From: JAHEEM01 sp036396795
GTDB taxonomy: Bacteria; Pseudomonadota; Gammaproteobacteria; Steroidobacterales; Rariloculaceae
Direction of reading: 5' to 3'
Length of the DNA: 64,000 nt
Assembly (NCBI GenBank): GCA_036396795.1
Contig: DASWKF010000084.1
Coordinates: 62,001-126,000 of the forward strand
Shown: one piece after another, positions 34,581 to 44,127 of the stretch
Layout of the letters: each line of letters starts with the position of its first letter
How positions within the stretch are numbered: position 1 is the stretch's first letter
The notes under the pieces: model-generated
Database searches by the model: none
Told to the model about the DNA's origin: nothing
The model's input: only the letters and a program-made list of their open reading frames with translations
Program-made: the position numbers and the translations under genes

Positions 34581-37500
34581 ATGGGTAGAGGTTGCGATAA
34601 CGTGTCACGCATCGCTCAGACTGGAGAGTTCTTCGTCGTCGGTGGTCCGGTGCAGCCGGACCGTGCCTGCTACATCGAGCGACCTACTGACGAGATGCTC
34701 CGCCAGAGCATTCGGGATCAGCAATTCAGCTACGTCGTGGGCCCCAAGGCCAGCGGCAAGACGAGCTTGATGGCACGCACGATTCGCCGACTGCGCGCCG
34801 AGGGCCAATTGGCCGCAGTCGTCGATCTCACGCAAATAGGCGCACGCGGCGAGAGCGCCGAAGCCGGGCGCTGGTTCTACAGCATCGCCTATCGAATCGT
34901 CCGTGAGCTGAGGCTCAAGGTCGATCTGCAAACGTGGTGGCAAGACAAGAGCATCCTGATGAGCGAGCAGCGGCTCACGGAGTTCTTCTGGGAGATCGTG
35001 CTGGCGAACACCACCACGCCGGTGACTATCTTCTTCGACGAGGGAGAGCGCGCTTTGGAGTTGCCGTTCTCGCGCGAGCTTTTCGCGGCCCTGGGGGCCT
35101 GTTACGAAGGCCGGGCGACCGAGCCGGATTTCCTCAGGCTGAATTTCGTCGTGCTCGGCGTCGCGACCCCGCGCCAGCTCAGCCGCGGCCTCTCACTGCC
35201 GCTTTTCGAGGACGGGCGGGCGATCAGGCTTCAGGATTTCACCCTGGAAGAAACCCATCACCTGGCGCAGGGATTTGCGTCAGACGAGACCACAGCCAAG
35301 GATGCGCTCGCTCGCATTCACTACTGGGTCAAGGGACACCCTTATTTGACGCAAAAGATCGCGCGCGCGGCCGCCAGACGCAACGGCACCGTCGAAAACG
35401 TCGACGCCGTCGTGCGTGAGCGATTCTTGAGCCAGGGGGCTCGCGACGAGGAGCCCTTGCTGAATCATATCTGCTCACTGTTAACCGAACGCGGGACCGT
35501 GAATCGCCGCGCGCTCGCCGAGCTGGGGAAGGTGGGCAAGGGCACCACGATCGTCGCCGACCCCGATTCTCAAGTGCACGAATTTCTCAACTTGGCGGGC
35601 GTCGTCACGACCATCGGCGACGGCTATTTGACGTATCGAAATCGCCTCTTCAAGGAAGCGTTCACGAGCCATTGGATCGGCAGCGCGCTGCCGTTCGACT
35701 GGCGTGGCTCAGCGATCGCAACCGCGGTGCTCGCCGTGATGATCCTGGTTCCTCTCTGGTATACGCAGTACTTCCCACGCCCCTACATCGACACGCTGTC
35801 GACCGTCACCGACGATCTCGATCTCGCCTTGGAGACCCACGGCCGCTTGCGGCGTCTCCCCGGCTTTGCGGGCACTGCGGATGGCTTGCTGGCCGATGTC
35901 ATGCGCCGCCGAAGCGAGTCGGCGCAAAGCTATTCCGAGATACTCGCGGCCGACGAAGTCCTGCGCGCCCTTCCGGCTCAGACGGAGCTCGCTGATGAGA
36001 TCCTCGGGGCTTATTGGCTCAGGCGCGCGGGCGAAGCCGTGCACGGCGAGAGGCGGGACGAGGCTCTGGTGTACGCATCGCTCGCCAGCACGGGTCAAGC
36101 GGCGGCGGCGTCCGAGCTACTCAACGGCCTGATCGACGACGACTATCCCGCGTTGGCTCGGAGCTTCCGTTTCGCCGTGCGGCCGGCTCATTGGCGTGTG
36201 GATTGGTCGATGCAGGAGCTCACGGTCGTCGATGAAGCGCAGCGCGGACAGCGTATCAGCGTCAGCGACGACGCAGCGGTGAAGAGCACGGCGAGACTGA
36301 CCGCTCTGCAGCATGTTCCCGTCAGCCGGGAGCTCGGCGTGGACGAGCCTGGATCAGCCGGCGCGTTTCTGTTCCAGATCGAGCTCGAGCACCCCGAGGA
36401 GCAGCAGATCATGATCAGCCTCGAAGCGCCGAGCGGCGCTCAAGTGAGCTTCCGCTTACCTCCGGGGGAGGCGGCCCGGCGGGAGATTCGCGTTACCGAA
36501 CGCTCCGAGCTGTCGGCGCTCGCGGACGAGGAGCGCCGCGGTGTTTGGCGGTTGACCCTCGTCGATCAGGCGGAAGGATCCGTCGGCCGCTTGTCGCGCT
36601 GGGGGCTGCTGTTCGCCGAGGAGCTGCGAGGCTGGGAGGACGTTCCGGAGCAGGGACTCGATATCCCGGATCCCGTCCGCACGGACCAGATTGACGTGGA
36701 GCTCAGCGACGACGGCCGGTTCGGCGCGGCTCGGCCCTCACGTCCGGGGGCGGTCGGGACGCTGACGCTGTGGGACCTGACGACCGGAACGCCGTTGGGC
36801 GATATCCAGCTCGAGGCCGAGCCGAGCTTTCTCGCTTTCACTCGGGATGCACCGCGCCTGATCACGGTCGCGGGCTCGACCCTCAGGCTCTGGGACACCA
36901 ACTCCGGAGGCTCGGTCTCGCGCATCGTTACGCAGACGGAATACGTTTCCGAGCCGGCCGTCGGTCTGGACGGTGAGTACATCGCGATCGCCGAGCGACT
37001 CGAGACCGGGGGTATCCTCTACAGCCTGTTGCGGGCCGCGGACGGCGAGCTGGTTTCGAGCGTTGAAGGAATTTCCGGTGTTCGTGACTGGCTGCTGGGG
37101 CCGCGGGCGCGATACCTGATCGTGGTCGGCCCCTCCCGTCTGGTGCGCGTGATGGATCCGCGTCGTGGCGAGATGCTCTATGATCTCCCTCACCAACGCG
37201 ACACGGAGCGCATCCTGGCGTCGCCCCAAGGCGATCTCGTTCTGAGCGTCGATGCCGAGGGCGATATTTTTGTCTGGAACTTCGACGGCTCCGAAAACGG
37301 CGAGCTCGGCGGTAAGCGAGTCGGTACGACCGTGGATCCGCAAAGCGTCAGCGTGGCCGCTGACGGATCGACGATCGCCTATGAGGCGGCTCACGGACAC
37401 GTCGTGGTTCGCAGCCTCATCAGCGACTCGATCCCGCTGAGCGCACGGATCCATCATGCCGATGACGGCTTGATGACGGCCGTATCGACGGACGGCCAGT

Positions 37501-38564
37501 CATTGTTGACGGGGAGCGGATCGCTGCTACAGCTATGGCAGACGAGCGATGTTGCGCCGAGCGCCATCGTCGACGACGGCATATCGGTCATGGCGTTGGA
37601 CGCGTCTGGCCAGCTCGCCGCGCTCGGCTTTCGCGGAGGGCACGTGCAGTTGCGAACGACTGCGCAACTGCAGGAAGAAATCAATAGCGATCGTGGCATC
37701 GCCTATATCGGCCATCAAGGCGCGGTGGCGAGCATAGATGTCGACTCGGCCAACGGCGTAATCGCCAGCGGTGGGCGCGACGGATTGGTTCGCATCTGGA
37801 ATTTGGCGAGCGGCGTTCCGACTGCGCCGTTCATGCGTCACCCCGAAGGACCGATTCGCGATTTGGAGCTCAGCGGCGATGGCCGTTGGCTGGCAAGCGC
37901 TGCCGAATACAGCGCCCGCGTCTGGGGCACGGCAGACGGCGCCCTCGCGCTGGAGGTGCCGGTCAACGGCACGGCGCTTTCGGTCGGCATCGCCCCGAAC
38001 TCCTCGACGATCGCGGTCGGCGACAGTGCCGGAAACTTGTTCATCGCGCCGATAGCGAGCGCCGCGCGCGCACGCTCCGGCAGGGCGCAGGATGCCGTGA
38101 CGGCATTGGCATTCACGCCGGACGGCGGGCGTCTCGCGACCGGCGACCGTTCCGGGCGCATACAGTTGTGGAACGCGTCGGCCGCGCGACCGATCGGCAC
38201 TGCGCTGGTGCTGCCGCATCCGGTGCGTTGGATCGGCTTCAGCGCCGACGGCGAAGCCCTCATCGCGCAAACGGATCATTGGGTTCACCGCGTGGAGGTC
38301 GCGGCGGCGCGGCTCACCGTCACCGGCAGCCGGCTCACGCGCCTGAACGCGGCCACCGGCGCGGCCGTGCTGGGGTCCGCCGGCGAGGCGCTGAGGCTCG
38401 TCGGCGGCGGCGGTCTCGGGGCGGCCTATCTCGAAGAGGTCGACTGGCAGCAATCTTTCCAACGGCCTGGGGCGTTGAACGACGCCGTTCTCGAGCGCGA
38501 CTGGCCCCGCCTGCTCGGCCTCGAGCTCAACGAGCTGGCCGCGATCACCGGGCAAAGCTACTAG
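34581..38564 (+). CDS. AAA-like ATPase / transmembrane / P-domain / WD40 giant protein
   Basis: A 1,327-residue protein. The N-terminus FFVVGGPVQPDRACYIERPTD and P-loop GPKASGKTSL (about residue 55), with Walker B TIFFDE, mark the 'AAA-like' STAND-type ATPase family. A transmembrane helix lies at about 378-397 (IATAVLAVMILVPLWYTQYF). Residues 600-676 resemble a proprotein-convertase P domain (IMISLEAPSGAQVSF, GVWRLTLVDQAEGSVGRLSRWGL). The remainder has WD40-type repeats (LTLWDLTTG, LRLWDTNSG, VRIWNLASG, IQLWNASA). If N-in, the P domain and propeller are periplasmic. GTG 34602, after GAGG, is an alternative start. Likely a sensor or scaffold; the ligand is unknown. Confidence 0.85.
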   Translation: MGRGCDNVSRIAQTGEFFVVGGPVQPDRACYIERPTDEMLRQSIRDQQFSYVVGPKASGKTSLMARTIRRLRAEGQLAAVVDLTQIGARGESAEAGRWFYSIAYRIVRELRLKVDLQTWWQDKSILMSEQRLTEFFWEIVLANTTTPVTIFFDEGERALELPFSRELFAALGACYEGRATEPDFLRLNFVVLGVATPRQLSRGLSLPLFEDGRAIRLQDFTLEETHHLAQGFASDETTAKDALARIHYWVKGHPYLTQKIARAAARRNGTVENVDAVVRERFLSQGARDEEPLLNHICSLLTERGTVNRRALAELGKVGKGTTIVADPDSQVHEFLNLAGVVTTIGDGYLTYRNRLFKEAFTSHWIGSALPFDWRGSAIATAVLAVMILVPLWYTQYFPRPYIDTLSTVTDDLDLALETHGRLRRLPGFAGTADGLLADVMRRRSESAQSYSEILAADEVLRALPAQTELADEILGAYWLRRAGEAVHGERRDEALVYASLASTGQAAAASELLNGLIDDDYPALARSFRFAVRPAHWRVDWSMQELTVVDEAQRGQRISVSDDAAVKSTARLTALQHVPVSRELGVDEPGSAGAFLFQIELEHPEEQQIMISLEAPSGAQVSFRLPPGEAARREIRVTERSELSALADEERRGVWRLTLVDQAEGSVGRLSRWGLLFAEELRGWEDVPEQGLDIPDPVRTDQIDVELSDDGRFGAARPSRPGAVGTLTLWDLTTGTPLGDIQLEAEPSFLAFTRDAPRLITVAGSTLRLWDTNSGGSVSRIVTQTEYVSEPAVGLDGEYIAIAERLETGGILYSLLRAADGELVSSVEGISGVRDWLLGPRARYLIVVGPSRLVRVMDPRRGEMLYDLPHQRDTERILASPQGDLVLSVDAEGDIFVWNFDGSENGELGGKRVGTTVDPQSVSVAADGSTIAYEAAHGHVVVRSLISDSIPLSARIHHADDGLMTAVSTDGQSLLTGSGSLLQLWQTSDVAPSAIVDDGISVMALDASGQLAALGFRGGHVQLRTTAQLQEEINSDRGIAYIGHQGAVASIDVDSANGVIASGGRDGLVRIWNLASGVPTAPFMRHPEGPIRDLELSGDGRWLASAAEYSARVWGTADGALALEVPVNGTALSVGIAPNSSTIAVGDSAGNLFIAPIASAARARSGRAQDAVTALAFTPDGGRLATGDRSGRIQLWNASAARPIGTALVLPHPVRWIGFSADGEALIAQTDHWVHRVEVAAARLTVTGSRLTRLNAATGAAVLGSAGEALRLVGGGGLGAAYLEEVDWQQSFQRPGALNDAVLERDWPRLLGLELNELAAITGQSY

Positions 38565-38705
38565 CGGCCTGCCGCGTCCCAGGCGCCTTCCCATGAGGGC
38601 TTTCGCTCAAATCTGTGAACTGGCGACACGGCACGCGCGTCGAAGCGCGCTATCTTTGTTGTTGTCCGGCGTTATGTCACGAGTCCTTCAAGCCAGAGGC
38701 CAGGT

Positions 38706-39287
38706 GTGGGTCGAGATTTGCCTGTTGGGAGTCTGCCGAGCTCCAAGCAAACGGTCGTTGCAATCCTTGCGGCGACGATATTTTGCGCCTTGGTCGCCTG
38801 TATCGAGGAGCCGCCACCGCGTAGCTATGTGGAATTCATGGACGATCGTGTTGCCAGGGAAGGCACCCTCGTTCGCTGCAACGCGGTTCGCGATGCGACC
38901 GCGGACGACGCGGAGTGCATAAACGCTCGGCGCGCCGCCGCGACACTCGCGGCCAGAGCGGACGCCGCGCAGCGGGAGCAGCGCGAAGTCGAGTCGGAAA
39001 GCCGACGACTCGCGGCGCGGCAGTATCAAGAGGCCCAAGAGGCGGCGATGCGTCGCGCCGAGACCGCGGCGATCGAGGAGCAAGAGCTCGCCTACGAGGC
39101 CCAGTGGCATGATAGCGCCGCCACGAGCACGCCCGCCCCGGAGCTCGAATACATTACATTACCCCGGTCCGTGAATCCGCCGCTCACGGCCGTCACCCTT
39201 CCCCGGGGCGCGAAGCCCCTGGAGTACACTCCGCCGAAGCCGCGGCTCGAAGAGATCTCGCCGCCCGAAAGGCGCATGACACAATAG
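38706..39287 (+). CDS. EexN-like lipoprotein
   Basis: A 193-residue lipoprotein with lipobox LVAC. The part after the anchor, SYVEFMDDRVAREGTLVRC followed by an AECINARRAAATLAARAD segment, resembles the EexN family, small lipoproteins first known from conjugative plasmid entry exclusion but common on chromosomes. The C-terminal half is a helix rich in Ala/Arg/Glu and a proline-rich tail (YTPPKPRLEEISPPERR). The GTG start gives a slightly long n-region. It lies 141 bases after the ATPase/WD40 gene in the same direction. No other transfer genes are near, so a plasmid role is not implied. Confidence 0.68.
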   Translation: MGRDLPVGSLPSSKQTVVAILAATIFCALVACIEEPPPRSYVEFMDDRVAREGTLVRCNAVRDATADDAECINARRAAATLAARADAAQREQREVESESRRLAARQYQEAQEAAMRRAETAAIEEQELAYEAQWHDSAATSTPAPELEYITLPRSVNPPLTAVTLPRGAKPLEYTPPKPRLEEISPPERRMTQ

Positions 39288-39304
39288 CAAGATCTCCGCG
39301 CAGC

Positions 39305-40063
39305 TCAGTCGGCGCCGTCGCCGAGCGGATAGGTGATCGCTTCCTCTGCCGGAACCTGTTGTGAGGCGGGCGGCGGCGTAGCTTGCGGCGATGAGCTTTC
39401 GGCCTGCACCAAGGTGAGCAGGAATCGCTGCGCCGCCGTTGGCGTCGAGGAACTCCTCGCGCGCAACGGTTCATCGGCGCCGCCTTGGGCATAGAAGCTT
39501 TGATTTGCCTCGGTGTCGATCGACAAGCGGGTCCCTTCCAAGGATGCACCCGCGAACAGACCTCGGCTGTCGGTGTAGATGTAGACTTCAGAGGTAAACG
39601 TCATGTCGGTCGCCGCGCGAGATGCGCGCCCCACGGGTCCGGCCGTCGCCGAAGCTTCTCCGCCGAGCGTGAACTTGCCGTCGTCGATATCGCGTACCGA
39701 GCGGGCGTTGCCGAAGACGAGAACGATATCGGCGGACTCGATGCCGATTTGAGCGCCGAAGCTGCCGCCCGTGAGGGTGATGAACGACGGGTTTGCCCAA
39801 TCGCCGCTCTCCGTGCGTATGGTGACGACGCCTCTGCCGCGTCGGCCGCCGAAGATCAGGCCGGCGCGTATGGTGCGTGGGATGACCGCGATGCCTTGCG
39901 CGCCCTGAAGCAACCACGGCGGAATCGCCGTCTCAGGGTCGCTGCCCAGCTCCTGAATGACCGCACCGGCATTCGTAAGCCGAGCTTCCTCCATGGTCTG
40001 GGCGTGGCCGAGCCCGGCGATCAGTAGGCTCGTCAGCGCGAGCCCGAAGTGCGAACGGTACAT
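39305..40063 (-). CDS. SYLF (Ysc84) domain secreted protein
   Basis: A 252-residue protein with signal peptide (MYRSHFGLALTSLLIAGLGHA). The SYLF/Ysc84 core is visible as PPWLLQGAQGIAVIPRTIRAGLIFGG, in parts, followed by GRRGRGVV, WANPSFITLTGGSFGAQIG, SADIVLVF and GGEASATAGPVGR, and EVYIYTDSRGLFAGASLEGT. SYLF proteins bind lipids. A Pro/Ser-rich C-terminal tail follows. ATG 40063 is preferred to the TTG one codon upstream. It is the last gene of a leftward lemA-M48-SYLF unit. Confidence 0.88.
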   Translation of the reverse strand: MYRSHFGLALTSLLIAGLGHAQTMEEARLTNAGAVIQELGSDPETAIPPWLLQGAQGIAVIPRTIRAGLIFGGRRGRGVVTIRTESGDWANPSFITLTGGSFGAQIGIESADIVLVFGNARSVRDIDDGKFTLGGEASATAGPVGRASRAATDMTFTSEVYIYTDSRGLFAGASLEGTRLSIDTEANQSFYAQGGADEPLRARSSSTPTAAQRFLLTLVQAESSSPQATPPPASQQVPAEEAITYPLGDGAD

Positions 40064-40102
40064 CAAGATGTCCTCAAGAAAGTCGACGTGCCTCCAATGT
40101 TA

Positions 40103-42043
40103 CTAGACATCGGCGGTGACGGCGCTGGCGGGCGGCATCGGGCATTCCAGAGTCGCCGCGACCGCACGAAACAGCTCGAGCTCCTCGATCCTGAGCTCGC
40201 GGTCGTGGCGAATACAGGCCAATACGCCCTTCAGCACGGCCCGTTTGGCCTTCGGCCGCGCGGCAGCCAGGCGAAGCAGCGCCGAGTCCAGAGTCCCGAG
40301 CGCGCGAGCCTCGCTGAGCGGGACGAATCGCGGCTCGGCCACGGCACCCCCCGTGTGCGTGACTGCGCTCATGCCGGCCTTGAAAGCCGCCAGCGCCGAC
40401 CCGGCATCGTCGTGACCGAAAGCAGCGACGGCACGCAGCAAAGTCGAGAAAGCCTCGCCGACCGAGATGCGGCCCTGTCGGTGACCGATACCGATCTCGG
40501 CCGCCGGCGTCAGCCTCAGATAGCTCTCGAGGACGCGCACCAGCACGTAGTCGAACAAGTTCTCGGTTTCACTGAGCTCGCCGAGCCGGCGCAGGAGATC
40601 GGTGAGAAACTCGAGCTGCTCCGGCGGGCGAGCCCTCAGCGCGGGCATTGCCAGCTCCAAAACGGGAAGGCGAAAGCGGTCGTCGAGCGCGTCCAGCTCG
40701 GCGGCGAGAGCTCGGCAGCGGGACGTTCGGCTGCCGCCGAGCTTGAGGTCGAGAAACTCGAGTTGCCGCATCCGCGCCGAGCTTTCGCGACTCAGGCCCA
40801 AGGCCAGGATCAGCAGGAAGCTCACTTCCTTTGAATGCGCTGCATGCTCGATCTCTTCGGGAATGGATCGGCGCAGCGCGGCTGCGAAGGCCTGTGGCGC
40901 GATATGCCCGGCCTGCTCGAGTAGCTGCGCCGCGCTGACTTGGGCGGTCTCGTCGGCGAGTGAAGCTCGCGTCGCGCGCTCGACCGCGCGTAAAGACTCC
41001 TCCGCCTCGGCGACTTCACTCGCGGTGTAGTCTCCCGGCTCGAAAGTCGGATCCAGCAAATGGATCCGCTCATCCAGAGGTGGATGCGTCGCGAACCAAC
41101 CGCGGAACACGAGAGAGCCTCGTGAGAACAACATGTGTGCGACTTCTTCGCCGTTGCGGGCCACCAGCTGGCCGGTATGGCCGCCGATTTTCTTCAATGC
41201 GCCGGCGAGCCCCGATACGTCGCGCGTGAACTGCACCGCGGAGGCGTCGGCGAGCGTCTCTCGTTGCCGGGAAACGCCGGCTTTGATCAAGCGGCTGAAG
41301 AACAAGCCGATCGAGCCGATGATGACCAGCATCGCGCCCAAGGCCATTGCAGCGACCATGGCGCCGCTGGATCGCCCTCTGCGTCTGACGCGCAGGCTGC
41401 GCAGCAGCCACTTCCCCATGAGCGAGAGCACGAGAATTCCAAACGAAAGCCCCATGAGTTGCTGGTTCAAGCGCATGTCGCCGTTGAGAATGTGACTGAA
41501 CTCGTGAGCGACGACGCCCTGCAGCTCGGAGCGCGTCAAGCGCTCCAAAGCGCCCCGCGTCACCGCCACGGCTGCGTTGGCGGGATTCAGCCCGGCGGCG
41601 AATGCGTTGATGCCTTGCTCTTGCTCCAATACGAAGACCTCCGGCACCGGGATACCCGAAGCGATCGCCATCTCTTCGACGATATTCATCAGACGTCGCC
41701 GGAGAGGATCGTCGATTTTCCCGCTGAGCTCGGTGGCGCCGAGCAACCGCGCCACTTCGCCGCCGCCGCGCGAGAGCGATGCGCTCCGGTAAAGGCTCGC
41801 GAGCCCGATCAGTCCGGCCGTCAGCGCGGCGACCATGAGAAGCTCCAGGCCGTTGTCCGCAATCCAGGCCGAGAAGCTTCCGGCAACGGCGCCGCCAGGA
41901 GCGTAAGGCTGCCGATAGAGATTGATCACGAGCCCGGCCGCTATCGTGACCGCGGCCACGGTGCCCGCGACCGCGAGTAGAAACAGAATGATCAGAAGGC
42001 GAGTGGCGCGCCGGGATCGCTCTTGCTGCGTGAAGAAATCCAC
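40103..42043 (-). CDS. M48-family membrane metallopeptidase
   Basis: A 646-residue inner-membrane zinc protease. Two N-terminal membrane helices (LLIILFLLAVAGTVAAVTIA, LLMVAALTAGLIGLASLY) precede a domain with the zinc motif HEFSH in GVVAHEFSHILNGD. Two further hydrophobic stretches follow, then the third metal ligand region ETLADASAVQFTRD and WFATHPPLDERI. The C-terminal 300 residues are helical and peculiar to this subgroup. The gene follows lemA by 34 bases, a common pairing. It probably degrades damaged membrane proteins. Confidence 0.9.
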   Translation of the reverse strand: MDFFTQQERSRRATRLLIILFLLAVAGTVAAVTIAAGLVINLYRQPYAPGGAVAGSFSAWIADNGLELLMVAALTAGLIGLASLYRSASLSRGGGEVARLLGATELSGKIDDPLRRRLMNIVEEMAIASGIPVPEVFVLEQEQGINAFAAGLNPANAAVAVTRGALERLTRSELQGVVAHEFSHILNGDMRLNQQLMGLSFGILVLSLMGKWLLRSLRVRRRGRSSGAMVAAMALGAMLVIIGSIGLFFSRLIKAGVSRQRETLADASAVQFTRDVSGLAGALKKIGGHTGQLVARNGEEVAHMLFSRGSLVFRGWFATHPPLDERIHLLDPTFEPGDYTASEVAEAEESLRAVERATRASLADETAQVSAAQLLEQAGHIAPQAFAAALRRSIPEEIEHAAHSKEVSFLLILALGLSRESSARMRQLEFLDLKLGGSRTSRCRALAAELDALDDRFRLPVLELAMPALRARPPEQLEFLTDLLRRLGELSETENLFDYVLVRVLESYLRLTPAAEIGIGHRQGRISVGEAFSTLLRAVAAFGHDDAGSALAAFKAGMSAVTHTGGAVAEPRFVPLSEARALGTLDSALLRLAAARPKAKRAVLKGVLACIRHDRELRIEELELFRAVAATLECPMPPASAVTADV

Positions 42044-42077
42044 AGCAAGGCTTCAGTTCGGTTGCGAGTCGGGCACG

Positions 42078-42665
42078 TCAGCGAAACGCTACCTCGGGAA
42101 CCTCGCGTTTTTTCTCTTCGCCAATGTCGAGAAACTCCGCGTGCTTGAATTGAAAGGTGTTCGCGACCATGTTGCCGGGAAAATTCTCACAGCCGTTGTT
42201 GTAGCTCATGACCGCGTCGTTGAACGCCTGTCTCGCAAAGGCGACCTTGTTTTCCGTCGAGGCGAGCTCCTCTTGAAACTGCAGCATGTTCTGATTGGCT
42301 TTCAGATCCGGATAGTTTTCGACCAGCGCGAAAAGGCGGCCCAGAGTGCCACCGAGAACCGCTTCGGCGCTGCCGAGCGTCTTGATGGCCTCGGCATTCG
42401 CCGGATCTGCGGCCGCTTGCCTGAGCCCGGATACGGCCGAGTTCCTGGCCTCGATGACGGCGTTCAAGGTCCCGCGCTCATGAGCCATATAGCCCTTGAC
42501 TGCTTCGATCAGGTTTGGAATTAGATCGTATCGGCGCGTAAGCTGGACATCGATCTGCGCGAAGGCGTTGCGTACGCGGTTGCGAAGATTGACGAGGTTG
42601 TTATAGATGGAGATAGCCCAAATCACGATGGCCGCTAAGATGCCCAGCACTATCAAGATTTCCAT
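42078..42665 (-). CDS. lemA: LemA family protein
   Basis: A 195-residue protein: one N-terminal membrane helix (MEILIVLGILAAIVIWAIS) and the helical LemA domain with YNNLVNLRNRVRNAFAQIDV, RRYDLIPNLIEAVKGY, ARNSAV and ENYPDLKANQNMLQFQEEL. AGGAGC precedes ATG 42665 at the right distance. It is divergent from apbE. The function is unknown, but LemA and M48 proteases are often coupled. Confidence 0.92.
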   Translation of the reverse strand: MEILIVLGILAAIVIWAISIYNNLVNLRNRVRNAFAQIDVQLTRRYDLIPNLIEAVKGYMAHERGTLNAVIEARNSAVSGLRQAAADPANAEAIKTLGSAEAVLGGTLGRLFALVENYPDLKANQNMLQFQEELASTENKVAFARQAFNDAVMSYNNGCENFPGNMVANTFQFKHAEFLDIGEEKKREVPEVAFR

Positions 42666-43713
42666 GAGGACGCTCCTAGACAGAAGTGCGAGCGGGAGCA
42701 TACGCCGTTGCGACGGCGCTAGACAACGAACGCGCTCCCGTCGAGCAGCTGTGATTGCGTGCGCGATGACGGCGATAGCCCCCGCAACGGGTTTGGCAGG
42801 TTGGGTGGGCGAAGCGCAGGACCTCATGGGAACGCGAGTCTCGGTTGAGCTCTGGCACGACGACGAGCGGCGCGGGCGTGAGCTCGTCGAAGCGGTGCTC
42901 GAGGAGTATCGGCGCATCGACGATCGCATGAGCACCTACAAGCCCGACAGCGAAATCTCCATGATCAACCGTCTCGCGGTCTCGCAAGCCGTGCCTGTGG
43001 GCCCTGAGCTGTTCGGCCTCATCAACCGGGCGCTGATGCTGTCGAGAGACAGTAACGGCGCTTTCGACATCACCTACGAGAGCGTCGGCTATCTCTATGA
43101 TTTTCGCGCGCGCCGGCGTCCATCAGCCGCAGACTTGGCGGACCGCCTCGACGCGATCGATTATCGCAACGTGTTACTCGATCAGACTGCGAACACCATC
43201 GCATTTGCACTGCCGGCGGTGCGTATCAATCTCGGGGGCATAGCGAAGGGCTACGCCGTCGAAGCCGCCGCGGAGATCGTCCGTCGGGCCGGTGTGGGGC
43301 ACGCGATTCTCAATGCCGGCGGGGATTCCAGAGTGCTCGGTGATCGGCGCGGCCGGCCGTGGATCGTCGGCATTCGCCATCCCCGATTGCCCGGTCAGGT
43401 GGTCACGCGCGTGCCTCTCGAAGGCGAGGCGATTTCCACCTCCGGCGACTACGAGCGTTTCTTCGAAGACGACGGAAGGCGTTACCACCACATCATCAAT
43501 CCGATGACTGGAGAGCCGACGCAAGAGCTCATGAGCGTCACCGTCGTCGGTCCCGACGCAACTTCGACCGACGGGCTCTCCACGGCTGTGTTCGTCATGG
43601 GCGCGGAGCGCGGTCTCGCGCTCATCGAGACGCTGCCGGAGTACGAGGCGATCATCGTCGATGCCGACGGCGGCCTGATCTACTCGAGCGGCTTCACACC
43701 CTCCGAGGAATGA
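42664..43713 (+). CDS. apbE: FAD:protein FMN transferase
   Basis: A protein of about 349 residues that attaches FMN covalently to threonine in partner flavoproteins. The core MGTRVSVELW, DRMSTYKPDSEIS, INLGGIAKGYAVE, ILNAGGDSR, STSGDYERFF and HHIINPMTGEPT, as well as STDGLSTAVFVMG, is complete. An Arg-rich n-region and short hydrophobic stretch (RSRRAAVIACAMTAIAPATG) suggest export, as is usual for ApbE. The ATG at 42664 overlaps the lemA start on the other strand and leaves no promoter room; GTG 42751 is the alternative but would lose the basic residues. Confidence 0.88.
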   Translation: MRTLLDRSASGSIRRCDGARQRTRSRRAAVIACAMTAIAPATGLAGWVGEAQDLMGTRVSVELWHDDERRGRELVEAVLEEYRRIDDRMSTYKPDSEISMINRLAVSQAVPVGPELFGLINRALMLSRDSNGAFDITYESVGYLYDFRARRRPSAADLADRLDAIDYRNVLLDQTANTIAFALPAVRINLGGIAKGYAVEAAAEIVRRAGVGHAILNAGGDSRVLGDRRGRPWIVGIRHPRLPGQVVTRVPLEGEAISTSGDYERFFEDDGRRYHHIINPMTGEPTQELMSVTVVGPDATSTDGLSTAVFVMGAERGLALIETLPEYEAIIVDADGGLIYSSGFTPSEE

Positions 43714-44127
43714 GCTCACCGGGCTTTACGAGCGTAAGACCCCGATGTCTTGTCGCCAAACGGCGACCCAATATTCTATTGCATAATCAAAGTCTTACGT
43801 TCCGGCTCCGCCGCCCTGTAGTCGCCGACCGACAAGGATGGGGCTTGGCGGCCCGCAGCTGCTTCGCTTACTCATTGATCTAAATAGGTTAATCGCCGCC
43901 GCCGCCGCTCGGCACGGTTCCTGCTGCCAGGAGCCCGGCGCGCGGCCGCTCACAAGAAAGATGAGACCTGGCTCATAGATCCCTTTCTCCGCTGGACATA
44001 AGGTTGTCCAGGGGTAGCGAGCCTTCACGTTCTCCGAGACTTTCCGCGCCCCGTCGCGCTCGGCGGCAGCGTGCGCGAGGCCGGCGCGTGGCCACGGAAT
44101 CTAATGCTGTATGCGATTTGAGGACGA
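43714..44127. other. 414-base region without a protein gene
   Basis: No convincing reading frame in either direction. It holds two parts: a structured segment near the apbE stop (described separately, 43,726-43,799) and a GC-rich remainder without obvious repeats. A promoter for the TlpA-like gene is expected near its right end, but no clear -35/-10 pair can be claimed. Confidence 0.5.
43726..43799 (+). other. Structured segment with competing hairpins
   Basis: CGTAAGAC (43733-43740) can pair with GTCTTACG (43792-43799) over 51 bases that contain a perfect hairpin, GTCGCC-AAAC-GGCGAC (43752-43767). The left arm can instead pair locally, TTACG-AG-CGTAA (43726-43737). The two pairings exclude each other. 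This may be a termination or regulatory RNA after apbE, or a protein-binding palindrome. Confidence 0.4.

Noticed and set aside
38706..39287. Plasmid or conjugative element, suggested by the EexN-like lipoprotein
   Set aside because: No transfer, replication or integrase genes accompany it; EexN-like lipoproteins are also chromosomal.
43714..44127. tRNA or integron attC site in the gap after apbE
   Set aside because: No cloverleaf or attC core sequences (GTTRRRY/RYYYAAC) could be found; the inverted repeats are of another type.
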